Source: DATKDF01 sp963752045 (GTDB taxonomy: Bacteria > Acidobacteriota > Vicinamibacteria > Vicinamibacterales > SCN-69-37). Taken from it: a stretch of 64,000 nt of DNA. Where the stretch lies: assembly GCA_963752045.1 (NCBI GenBank), contig CAVVWN010000005.1, positions 248,001-312,000 on the forward strand, written 5' to 3'. Positions 18,247 to 27,580 of the stretch are shown here, piece by piece. Within the stretch, counting starts at the first letter, position 1. Each line of letters opens with the position of its first letter. Below the pieces are notes generated by a model. It made no database searches. It had not been told where the DNA came from and was given only the letters and a program-made list of their open reading frames with translations. A program made the position numbers and the translations under genes.

Positions 18247-19425
18247 ATGCCATTTCTTCGCTACATGCCGCCGATGGGCATCTACGAGACGCTGTACGCG
18301 TTTCTGCACGCGTTCGGCCGCCCGATGGGCGATTCGGGCACGCATCCGTGGAGCCAGGGATTCCCGCGCACCGTCCAGCTGCCCGGCGGACCGCCGATGC
18401 CAGATGCGATCGGAGTCCCGCCCGAAGACCTGAAGTACCCGAAGGCCTGGGGACTGCCGGCCCTGCGCGAGGCCATCGCTGCCTGCTACCGAACGCACTA
18501 CGGCACGGCGCTCACCGCCGACAACGTCATGGTGTTTGCCGGAGGACGGCCCGGGCTGATTGCCACCCTGCTGTTCCTCGAGCGCGACGTCGTCGTGCGC
18601 GTGGCCGAGACGGAGTACACGCCGTACTACGACATGCTGGAGCGGCTCGGCAGGCGGTGGGAGATGGTGCCGAGCCACGAGGGCAACGGATTCACGCCGG
18701 CCGTGGCCGACTACCTGGAACGGCCGTCCGGCGCGCGCACGCTCGTGCTGTTGAGCAATCCGTGCAATCCGACCGGCATCACCAGACGCGGCGATGAGCT
18801 CCGGGCGCTCGTCGACGCGGCGTCGACCGAGCAGACGGGCTTGCTCGTGGACGAAGCGTACGAGTTCTTCCAGGACCGGCCCGAAAGCGCCCTCGCGCAC
18901 GTGACCGATCTCGACGCATCGAACCTGTTCGTCGTCGGCGCCGCCACCAAGGGCCTGCAGGCGCCCGGCATCCGAATCGGCTGGGTTGTCGCGTCGAAGG
19001 CCAACATCGAGGTGCTCGGCAACTTCTCGTCGTTCGGCATGGGCGGCGTGTCGCATCCGTCGCAGCGCTACGCGCTCGCGCTCTTCGAGCCGGCGCGCGT
19101 CGCGCTCGCGCGCGCGGCCGTGCCGGCCTTCTACCGCGGGCAGCGCGAGCGGTACGGTGACGCATTCGCCAGGCTGGGTCTGCAGCTGCTGACGGGGGAC
19201 GGCGGGTTCTATCACTGGTGCCGCCTGCCGGCCGGCCTCACCGCCGAGGAGTTGAATCGGAGGCTGTTCCCGGCCGGGGCCGCCATTCTCAAGGGTACCG
19301 ACTGCGACATGGCCCGCCGAGGCGACGCCTCGCCGCTTCGGAACTTCTTCCGGTTCTCGTTCGGTCCGCTCGCGCCCGAGTCGTTCGAATCGGACATCGC
19401 CATTCTGGCGAAGGCGCTCGCGTGA
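18247..19425 (+). CDS. PLP-dependent aminotransferase, class I/II
   Basis: The 392-residue product has the fold-type I signature features: LKYPKAWGLPALREAIA, the SNPCNPTG segment near residue 178, Asp in LLVDEAYEF, the Schiff-base lysine in GAATKGLQAPGIRIGW at about 239, and an arginine near the C-terminus (NFFRFSFG). It transfers amino groups between an amino acid and a 2-oxo acid. Its stop overlaps the GTG start of a ThDP-dependent enzyme, so the pair probably works in sequence on the same carbon skeleton (inference). Confidence 0.88.
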   Translation: MPFLRYMPPMGIYETLYAFLHAFGRPMGDSGTHPWSQGFPRTVQLPGGPPMPDAIGVPPEDLKYPKAWGLPALREAIAACYRTHYGTALTADNVMVFAGGRPGLIATLLFLERDVVVRVAETEYTPYYDMLERLGRRWEMVPSHEGNGFTPAVADYLERPSGARTLVLLSNPCNPTGITRRGDELRALVDAASTEQTGLLVDEAYEFFQDRPESALAHVTDLDASNLFVVGAATKGLQAPGIRIGWVVASKANIEVLGNFSSFGMGGVSHPSQRYALALFEPARVALARAAVPAFYRGQRERYGDAFARLGLQLLTGDGGFYHWCRLPAGLTAEELNRRLFPAGAAILKGTDCDMARRGDASPLRNFFRFSFGPLAPESFESDIAILAKALA

Positions 19426-21043
19426 GCACCTGCGCCGACGCGCTCGCCGATTCGCTCCGCGAGGCCGGAATCCGGCGGATGTTCGGCCTGCCGGGTGGGG
19501 AAGTGCTCGACTTCATGGAGGCCGCCAGGCGCGCAGGCATCGAGTTCCTGCTGACGAGAAACGAGTCGGCCGCCTCGTTCATGGCTGACGTCACTGGCCA
19601 GATCGAGCGGCGCCCGGGCGTGTGCGTGGCCACGCTCGGCCCGGGCGCCGTGAACATGACGCTCGGCGTGGCCAATGCGTACCTCGATCGCTCGCCCCTG
19701 ATTGCCATCACGGCGACGCTCGCTCGCGGTTCGGCGCCGGTGGCGACGCACCAGGCCCTTGACCTCAACGCCGTCTACCGGCCGTTCACCAAGCTCGCCA
19801 TCACGCTCGACGGCGTGGACACGGCTGCGAAGGTGCGGCATGCGATCGCCGTGAGCCGGGCGCCGCGAATGGGACCGGTGCACATCGCGCTACCCGGCGA
19901 CCTTGCGCGAGCCCCGGAACGATTCGGTTCCGGCCTGGTCGAGTGGCCTGCACCGCCCGGCGCGCCTGGTCCCCCGTCGCCGGCGTCACTCGACCGGCTC
20001 GCCGACGAGATCGCCCGCGCTCGCCGCCCCGTCCTCATTCTCGGACTCGACATCGACCCAACGCGTGACGTCCCGGCCGTGCGCCGGTTCGTCGATGCGA
20101 TGGGCGTGCCGGTCTTCGTGACGCCAAAGGCCAAGGGAATTCTTTCGGAGGACCACGCGCTCTACTGCGGCGTGTGCGCTGGCGTGTCGGGCGATGCCGT
20201 CGTGCTCGACGAGCTCGCGCGGGCCGACCTGCTCGTCGGGATCGGCTACGATCCGGTCGAGTCCGACAAGATCTGGCATTCGACGCTGCCGCTCGTGTCC
20301 GTCGGCCCGGTGTCGATCGCCGTCGGCGACTACCGGCCGCGCCTCGAGGCGGTCGGCGACCTGCCGACATCGCTCGCCGATCTCGAGCGCCGCGGGCTCG
20401 GCCCTTTCGACTGGCCGCCCGACGAGTGCGCCAGCTTCCGCGATTGGCTCCACGCACGTGCTCCGTCCGTCGACACCACCCGATGGCCTGTCCGGCTACG
20501 AGGTGACGCGCCGGCTGCGGGCGCTCTGCCCACGCGAGACCGTGATGGTCACCGACGTCGGGTCGGTGAAGCTGATTACGACGCAGGCATGGGAGGCTTA
20601 CGAGCCGCTCACGTTCTTCGAATCGAACGGGCTGTCGGCCATGGGCTACGCGCTACCCGGCGCCATGGCGGCGCGGCTCCAGTTTCCCGGCCGGCCGGTC
20701 GTGTGCACGGTTGGCGATGGCGGGTTCGGCATGATGATGGCCGAGATTGAAACGTGCGTGCGTGAGCGGCTCCCGTTCCTGACCGTGGTCTACAACGACA
20801 GCAGCCTCAGTCTCATCGACGTCGCGCAGCAGCGGCGCGGACTGCCGACGACGGGCGTGCGCTACGGGCCCGTCGACTTCGCCGCCGTGTCCGAGGCCAT
20901 GGGCGCCTGGGCCTGCCGTGTCGCCACGCTCGACGATCTCGGATCGGGCCGTGCGAGAGGGCCTCCGCGTCGACCGGCCCGCCGTCATCGACGCCAAAGT
21001 CGATCCGCGCGAGGACGTCGCCCACACGCGCTCGGTTCGCTAG
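19422..21043 (+). pseudogene. ThDP-dependent enzyme (acetolactate synthase-like), frame-broken
   Basis: GTG 19422 overlaps the aminotransferase stop. The N-terminal ThDP domain (RRMFGLPGGEVLDFMEAAR, catalytic Glu in TRNESAASFMAD) and the central domain read in one frame to about 20475. The C-terminal ThDP/Mg domain (VMVTDVGSVKLITTQAW, GDGGFGMMMAEIETC, then YNDSSLSLI) reads in the second frame to about 20940, and the tail (DRAVREGLRVDRPAV) in a third, ending at TAG 21041-21043. Two single-base insertions account for the breaks. The intact enzyme would have about 539 residues. Reaction: 2-oxo acid decarboxylation or ligation, substrate unknown. Confidence 0.75.
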
Positions 21044-23499
21044 TCCTCGCGCATCGACTCCATGGGGCTCACGGCCGCCGCCCGGCGCGCCGGCACGAAC
21101 GAGGCGACGAGCGCCACCCCGAAGAGGAGCGCCGTCATCGTCACGAAGGTCCACGCGTCGAGCGGCTCGGTCTCGTACAGAATCTGGTCGAGGAACCGCG
21201 TCAGCGCGATCGCGCCGCCGACGCCGACGGCCAGTCCGACGGCGGTGACCGCCGCGCCCTGCGCGACGACCGATCGCATCACGCGCGCCGGGGGCGCGCC
21301 AAGCGCGAGCCGCACGCCGATCTCGCGCGTGCGCTCGGTGACCGCGTACGAGAGCACGCTGTAGAGCCCGATGGCGCCGAGCAGGAGCGCCATCGCCGCC
21401 GCGATGCCGAGCGTGAGCATCGTGAAGGTGAACTGCACGATCGACCGCTCCACGGCGCCGTCAGCGGTTCCAGGGCCGCAATCGGCATGCTGGCATCGAC
21501 GGCCCAGACGGCCTGCCGGATGGCGTCGGCACGCGCCGAGAGGCCCTCGCCCCGCAGCACGTAGGTGAGCACGCGCGGCGTGCCGTTCGGGGCCGTCTCG
21601 TTGAGCCCGTAGTAGACGAGCGGGTTCGGCGCCACGCGGAGACCCTCCTGCCTCACCGATTCGACCACGCCGATCACGGTGAACCACGGCAGCGGCTGAG
21701 GCGAGCTGCTCGAGCCGAGCCGCAAGCGCTTGCCGAGCGCGCTCTCGCCGGGCCAGTACTCGTCGGCCAGCGCCCGATTGACGATGACGTTCGTGACCCC
21801 GTCGCGGACATCGCCGCTCTCGTAGTCGCGGCCCTCGACGATCGGGATCGACATGGCTTCGAAGTAGCCGGGTGTCACCGTCTTGAAGTGGATCATCGGC
21901 GGCAACTGGCCCTCGGGTGTGGGGCGGCCGTCGAACTCGTGCGTCGTGCCGGGCGCCGCCGAGACGACCGGCAGCACGCTGGCGGCTCCGGCTGCCGTCA
22001 CGCCTGGCATCTCCTTCAGTCGCTCGAGCACCTGCCGCTCGAACCCGATGATGTCCGCGCTCTCGGGATAGTCGGCGTTCGGGAGCGCAAGGCGGAACGT
22101 CATGACGCCTTCGGGCTCGAAACCCAGCTCTGCGTTGATCAGGTTCGAGAAACTCCGCACGAGCAGCCCCGATCCCACGAGCAGGATGAGCGCGAGCGCG
22201 GTCTGTCCGACGACGAGCAGGTTGCGCCCGCGCCGCCGCGCCGGCTCGTCGGTGCCGCCGCGCCCGCCGTGACGAAGCGCGCCCATCGATCGCTCGCGGG
22301 TGTAGCGAAGCGCCGGCGCCAGGCCGAAGACGAGCGCCGAAAGAAACGCCGTCGCCACCGTGAAGAGCACGACTGTCGTGTCGAGCCGCACCTCGCCCAG
22401 CCGCGGGATCGTGGCTGGCGCCGCGCTGAGAAGCGCCGGCAGTGCGGTAGCTGAGACGAGCAGGCCCAGCCCGCTGCCGACCAGCGAGAGCAGAAACGCC
22501 TCGGTCAGCAGCCGGCGCACCAGGCTCCACCGGCTGGCGCCAAGCGCCGTGCGAACCGCGATTTCACGCTGCCGGCCCTCGGCGCGTACGAGGAAGAGGT
22601 TGGCCACGTTCGCGCAGGCGATGAGCAGCACCATGCCCACCGTGCCCAGCAGAATCCACAGCGGCTCGCGCACGCTGCCGATGACGTCTTCCTTCATCAG
22701 GTGCACGAGCGGCCGGTACTGGCCATCGGTGAGAAACGCCCGGTAGTTGTTGCTGACGGGTCCGACCTGGTCCTTGAAGCGGTCGACGAGCGGGACGAGC
22801 CCGGCGGCGGCCGCCTCGGCGCTGACGCCGGCCTTCAGCCGGGCAACGCCGTTCCAGCCGAACGTGCCGGACGGCGGGTTGTCCGGATCGAATCGCGTCG
22901 GCAGGAACAGATCCGGCGAGCCCTCCGCGTCGAACCACGCGGGCGTGATGCCGACGACCTCGGTGGGCTGCCCGTCGAGACGGATCAGCCGGCCGACGAG
23001 AGCCGGGTCGCCCTCGAACCGGCTCGTCCAGAACCGGTTGCTCACGACGACGACGCGCGGCGCGCCGGGTCGGTCCTCGTCGTCGCGATACGGGCGTCCG
23101 CGAGTGAGTGCGACGCCGAGCGTCCTGAAGTAGCTGGCCGTCGTGACGGCCACGTCGACGACCTCGGGCGCACCCGTCTCGGTGAGGTTGACGCGGCCGC
23201 GCTGAAACATGGCCATGTCGTCGAAGACCGCGTTCTCGTCGGCGTAGAAGTAATAGAGGTCCGGCGAGAGCGGGAACTGGTCGTACCCGAGCCCCGGCGC
23301 CGTGCTCCAGACGTTGACGATGCGGTCGGGTTCGGGAAGCGGCAGCGGGCGCAGCAGCACGCCGTTGACGACGCTGAAGATCGACGTCACGGCGCCGACG
23401 CCGAGCGCGAGCGTAAGCGCGGCGACCAGCGTGAAGCGCGGCTCCTTCCGAAGCGAGCGGCTGGCGCCGCGAAGGTCGTTCCCGAGCGTGGCGATCATG
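21040..23499 (-). pseudogene. ADOP-family ABC transporter permease, frame-broken
   Basis: From ATG 23499 (Shine-Dalgarno GGAGGAGC) the protein has the first FtsX/MacB unit: helix FTLVAALTLALGVGAVTSIF, the MacB-type periplasmic domain, then LLGTVGMVLLIACANVANLFLVRA. A second unit follows, QTALALILLVGSGLLVRSF. Near 21465 the frame shifts, and the last helices (FTFTMLTLGIAAAMALLLG, SYAVTERTREIGVRLALGA) read in another frame to TAG 21040-21042. One missing base explains this. The intact length would be about 820 residues, as in the other two ADOP proteins here. No ATPase gene is adjacent. Confidence 0.85.
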
Positions 23500-23604
23500 T
23501 TCGCTCCTCCGGCCCACACTACTACGGTCGCGGTTGCCGGCCGGTTCGCTGCCCGGAAGCGAACATGGCCTTTCGCCATATGATGACCTGCTCAAGGAGG
23601 AGTG

Positions 23605-25845
23605 TTGACCACCTCGTCGCAGTCATCCGGCTACACGTTCGGCACGTTCCAGGGCGTGTTCGTACCCAGCCTGCTCACGATCCTCGGCGTGATCATGTAC
23701 CTGCGGTTCGGATGGGTGCTCGGCAGCGTGGGCCTCTCGGCCACGCTGCTCATCGTCACCATGTCGGTGGCCATCACGCTGCTCACGGGACTGTCGATTT
23801 CGGCGATGGCCACCAACATGCCGGTCGGTGGCGGCGGGGCGTATTACATGATCTCGCGCACGCTCGGCCTCGAGGCCGGCGCGGCCGTGGGCCTGCCGCT
23901 GTTTCTGGCGCAGGCGCTCGGCATCGCCTTCTACATCGCCGGCTTCTCGGAGACGGTGGCGAGCTTCTATCCGGCGATCTCGCCCGTCCTCGTCGGCCTT
24001 CTCACGCTCGCCGGGCTGACGGCGCTCGCATACGTTTCGGCCGACCTCGCGCTCAAGAGCCAGTATGTGATCCTCACGCTGCTGGCCCTGTCGCTCGTGT
24101 CGCTCTTCCTCGGCGGCGGTCCCCTCACCGGCGCGCCGGCCGGCGAGGCGATACCGGCAGGCTCCTTCTGGGTCGCCTTCGCCGTGTTCTTTCCGGCGGT
24201 CACCGGGATCGAGGCGGGACTTGGCATGTCTGGCGACCTCAAGAACCCGGCGCGCGCGCTCCCGCTCGGCACGCTGGCCGCGGTGCTCACCGGCTACGCG
24301 GTGTACATCGCCATCCCCGTCTTCCTGTCTCAGACGGTGGACGATCCGGCCATGCTCCTGGGTGACGCGCTCATCATGACGCGCGTGGCGCGCTGGTCGT
24401 GGCTGGTGGTGATCGGGATTCTCGGCGCGAGCCTCTCGAGCGCGATGGGCACGCTGCTCGGCGCGCCCCGGACGCTGCAGGCGCTCGCCCAGGACGGCGT
24501 GCTGCCACGGGCGCTTGGCCGCGGCTACGGCAAGGGCAACGACCCACGCCTCGCCACGGTCGTCGCGTTCGGCATTGCGCTCGCGGGAATCATGCTCGGC
24601 GACCTCAATGCGATCGCCCCGGTCCTCTCGATGTTCTTCCTCACGTCGTATGCCGTCCTGAACTTCTCGGCCGGTATCGAGGCGCTCATCGGGAGCCCGG
24701 CCTGGCGCCCGTCGTTCCCCGTGCCGTGGTGGCTGTCGATTCTCGGGGGCGTGGCCTGCGTGGCCGCCATGCTCATGATCAACGCGGGTGCGACGATCGT
24801 GGCGCTCGTCGTCTCGGCGCTCGTCTTTCACCTGATTCAGCGGCGGCAGCTCGCGGCCCGGTGGGGCGACGTGCGGTACGGGTTGCTCGTGCTCGTGGCC
24901 AGGCTGGCCATCGAGGCGCTCGCCCGCCGGCGCCCGGACGCGCGCTCGTGGAACCCGAACCTGCTCGTGCTCACCGGCACCCCGTCCTCGCGCTGGCACC
25001 TCGTGCTCATCGGCCAGGCACTCGCCGGCGAGGCGGGCCTGCTCACAGTCGCGACCGTCGTGCCGGAGGATGTCGGCGCGAGCGCCGAGCGGCTCGACAC
25101 CCTGCGTGGCGCCATCACGAAGTACCTCGCCGACAACAAGGTGACCGCTTTCGTGAAGATTCACACGGACCGATCGGTGACCGACGGGCTCGTCTCGCTC
25201 GTCAAGTCGTACGGATTCGGGCCGCTCGTGCCCAACACGATCGTGCTCGGCAAGGCCGCCATGCCCGAGAACCCGGACAGGCATGCGGAACTGCTGTCGC
25301 TCGTCCAGCGCCGCGGTCGGAACCTGGTCGTCCTGCACGAGGCCGAGGACATCGAGGACCTCGAGGAAGCGCGCCGGATCGACATCTGGTGGAAGGGGCA
25401 CCGCGGCAATCTGGGCCTGATGCTCGCGCTCGCTTTCCTCCTGCGCAAGCACCCCGTGTGGGAGGGCGCCGACATCGTGATCCGGCGGCTCGTGAAGCAG
25501 GATCGCGAAGTGGCCGCGGCCAGCGAGCAACTGCGCGAACAGCTCGCCGACGCCCGTTTCGACGCGCGCGTCGAGGTGCTCGTGACCGACGAAGTGCCCT
25601 TCGAGGTCATCCGCCAGAAGTCCCGGAAGGCTGACCTCGTGTTCATGGGACTTCGCCCGCGCGGCCCGGATGAGTCCGTGGCCGACTATAGTGCGTACTA
25701 CGCCGAGATTGGCCGTCAGACAGACGGGATGCCGCCCACCGCGCTCGTGGCGGCGGCCGAAGGTGTCGATCTGCACCAGTTGTTCGCGCGGCCGTGGCGA
25801 TTGCGCGAGCGGCCTCGGCCCGGTCGCGCGTCCCGGGCGGGCTAG
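23605..25845 (+). CDS. SLC12-like (cation-chloride cotransporter) APC-superfamily transporter
   Basis: The product has about 746 residues. The N-terminal 440 residues hold about 12 membrane helices starting TFQGVFVPSLLTILGVIMYL, with the MPVGGGGAYYMISRTLG loop and the GASLSSAMGTLLGAPRTLQA segment typical of SLC12-type carriers. The C-terminal 290 residues form a soluble domain (NPNLLVLTGTPSSRWHLV through DLVFMGLRPRG), also as in SLC12. TTG 23605 is the likely start, 4 bases after AAGGAGGA; GTG 23602 is too close. It heads a four-gene ion-transport operon. Transported ions are not evident from sequence. Confidence 0.85.
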   Translation: MTTSSQSSGYTFGTFQGVFVPSLLTILGVIMYLRFGWVLGSVGLSATLLIVTMSVAITLLTGLSISAMATNMPVGGGGAYYMISRTLGLEAGAAVGLPLFLAQALGIAFYIAGFSETVASFYPAISPVLVGLLTLAGLTALAYVSADLALKSQYVILTLLALSLVSLFLGGGPLTGAPAGEAIPAGSFWVAFAVFFPAVTGIEAGLGMSGDLKNPARALPLGTLAAVLTGYAVYIAIPVFLSQTVDDPAMLLGDALIMTRVARWSWLVVIGILGASLSSAMGTLLGAPRTLQALAQDGVLPRALGRGYGKGNDPRLATVVAFGIALAGIMLGDLNAIAPVLSMFFLTSYAVLNFSAGIEALIGSPAWRPSFPVPWWLSILGGVACVAAMLMINAGATIVALVVSALVFHLIQRRQLAARWGDVRYGLLVLVARLAIEALARRRPDARSWNPNLLVLTGTPSSRWHLVLIGQALAGEAGLLTVATVVPEDVGASAERLDTLRGAITKYLADNKVTAFVKIHTDRSVTDGLVSLVKSYGFGPLVPNTIVLGKAAMPENPDRHAELLSLVQRRGRNLVVLHEAEDIEDLEEARRIDIWWKGHRGNLGLMLALAFLLRKHPVWEGADIVIRRLVKQDREVAAASEQLREQLADARFDARVEVLVTDEVPFEVIRQKSRKADLVFMGLRPRGPDESVADYSAYYAEIGRQTDGMPPTALVAAAEGVDLHQLFARPWRLRERPRPGRASRAG

Positions 25846-25901
25846 GGGCGCTCCGGACCCGTCGCCGCCGGGACGCCTCGCGCCAGTTGAAGGAGGACCG
25901 A

Positions 25902-26735
25902 ATGGGTTCAGGCATCTGGGATACCGCGGTCGGTCAGGCCGTGACGGAGTTTCTGGAACGCGCGATCGCCTACCTGCCAAACGTCGCCGGGGCCCTGGGC
26001 CTGATGACGGCGGGCTGGCTTCTCGCCGTCGTGCTGCGCGCGCTCTCCGCACGCGTCCTCGCCGGCGTCCTCGCGCTTGTCGGCAAGCAACCCTGGGTGG
26101 GGCCGGCGCTCGACCGGAGCCGGCTCGGTCCCGGGTTTGCCCGTCTGGCGAGCCGCATCGTCTACTGGCTCGTCGTCACGCTGTTCGTGGCGGCCGCCAT
26201 CGAACGGCTGGAGCTGCCGCTGGCCGCCTCGCTCGTGAGTGCGCTCGCCGCGTACCTGCCGCGCGTGCTGCTGGGCCTGGCCATCGTGTTCGCCTCACTC
26301 GTCGCCGGCCAGTTTGCGCGCGGCGGGGTCAGCGCGGCCGCCGGCGCCGCGGGGCTTCCGCAGGCGGTGCTGCTCGGGGCCACCGCGCAAATCGTCCTCC
26401 TCTTCTTCGGCGTCGTCACCGCGGCCGACATGCTCGGCATCCACAGCACGCTGCTCACCGTGGTCGTGGCCGTGTCGGTCGGCGCGCTCCTCGGCGGCGC
26501 CACGCTGGCGTTCGGTCTCGGGTCGGGACCGGCGGTGGCGAACATCATCTCCATCTTCTACGTGCTCAAGACGTATCGGGTCGGCCAGCAGGTGCGCGTC
26601 GGCGACATCCAGGGCGAGATCGTCGAGATCACGCAGACGGGTGTGGTCATCGCCGTGCCCGAAGGCCGGGTGCTCGTGCCCGGGCGACGGTTCACCGATG
26701 AGGCCTCGCTGCTCATCACCGGGGGGCGGGCGTGA
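25902..26735 (+). CDS. MscS-like small-conductance channel family membrane protein
   Basis: The 277-residue protein has five hydrophobic segments in an arrangement like the conserved TM-helix repeat proteins that accompany MscS channels (YLPNVAGALGLMTAGWLLAVVL, YLPRVLLGLAIVFASLVAG). A C-terminal beta domain follows, VGQQVRVGDIQGEIVEITQTG, which matches the upper beta domain of MscS. ATG 25902 has an AAGGAGGA Shine-Dalgarno. Its stop overlaps the next GTG. Probable role: mechanosensitive or osmotic ion release, or a regulator in this transport operon. Confidence 0.8.
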   Translation: MGSGIWDTAVGQAVTEFLERAIAYLPNVAGALGLMTAGWLLAVVLRALSARVLAGVLALVGKQPWVGPALDRSRLGPGFARLASRIVYWLVVTLFVAAAIERLELPLAASLVSALAAYLPRVLLGLAIVFASLVAGQFARGGVSAAAGAAGLPQAVLLGATAQIVLLFFGVVTAADMLGIHSTLLTVVVAVSVGALLGGATLAFGLGSGPAVANIISIFYVLKTYRVGQQVRVGDIQGEIVEITQTGVVIAVPEGRVLVPGRRFTDEASLLITGGRA

Positions 26736-27580
26736 GCGCCGCGCGCGATCTCATCGAGGCCTACACTGCGACGGCTCCGGCCGACGCCGCGATGGGACTG
26801 GCCGCGCTCGAGACGGCCGAGGCTGCCGAGGTGCTCGCAGACGTCGATGCGAAGACGGCCGCGCGCCTGCTCCAGTTGATGTCGCGCGAGGCGGCGGCCG
26901 AGTTCGTGCGCAGTCTCAGGGAGGCCGACCTCGGCGCCATCAGCCGGGAGATGCCGGCCGAGGTGCTTGCGGCCATCGTGCGGCGGCTTGGCGAGGCCGT
27001 GCCGACCGTGCTCGAGGCGCTCGATTCCGACGTGGCCGAATCGGTCAGGCGCCTGCTCGAGTACCCCGACGGCACGGCGGGCGCCGCGCTCGATCCGCTG
27101 GTCACCGCCGTGCAGGCCACGGCCCCGGCCGGCGACGTGCGCGCCCAGCTCGGCCGAGAAACGGCGCGGGTGGCCGACTACGTCTACGCGGTCGATGAGG
27201 AGAACGTGCTCAGGGGTGTCGTCAACCTCGCGGCGCTCGTCGAGGCCGACGCCGACGCGCCCGTCTCGTCGGTCACGCGCCCGGGCATCGACTGGGTCCG
27301 GGTGGAGATGCCGCTCGCCGCCGTGGAGGCGCACCCGGGCTGGCAGCGGTACGACGCGCTCCCGGTCGTCGACGCGGCCGAGCGGCTCGTGGGCGTGATC
27401 CGGCACCGGCGCCTGCGCCAGCTCGCGCACGACGGGGCCGTGACGAGCCGCGACGACCGTGGCATGCGCACGCTCATGGCGCTCGGTGAGGTCTACTGGC
27501 TTGGCCTGTCGGGCTTGCTCCAGGGGCTGGCGTCGGCGGCTGCGGCGCCCGCAGAGACAAGAGAGGGCGAGACGCGATGA
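26732..27580 (+). CDS. stand-alone MgtE N-domain plus CBS-domain protein
   Basis: The 282-residue soluble protein contains the superhelical MgtE_N region (LETAEAAEVLADVDAKTAARLLQ, EMPAEVLAAIVRRLG) followed by a CBS pair (YVYAVDEENVLRGVVNLA, ALPVVDAAERLVGVIRHRRL). No MgtE membrane domain is present. GTG 26732 overlaps the stop of the MscS-like gene, and its own stop overlaps the ATG of a complete MgtE. It looks like a duplicated cytosolic Mg2+-sensing half that may assemble with, or regulate, the adjacent channel (inference). Confidence 0.8.
   Translation: MSAARDLIEAYTATAPADAAMGLAALETAEAAEVLADVDAKTAARLLQLMSREAAAEFVRSLREADLGAISREMPAEVLAAIVRRLGEAVPTVLEALDSDVAESVRRLLEYPDGTAGAALDPLVTAVQATAPAGDVRAQLGRETARVADYVYAVDEENVLRGVVNLAALVEADADAPVSSVTRPGIDWVRVEMPLAAVEAHPGWQRYDALPVVDAAERLVGVIRHRRLRQLAHDGAVTSRDDRGMRTLMALGEVYWLGLSGLLQGLASAAAAPAETREGETR

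Noticed and set aside
23623..26052. Minus-strand open frame of 809 codons opposite the SLC12-like gene
   Set aside because: Composition is Arg/Glu/His-rich low complexity, and the plus-strand genes are well supported.
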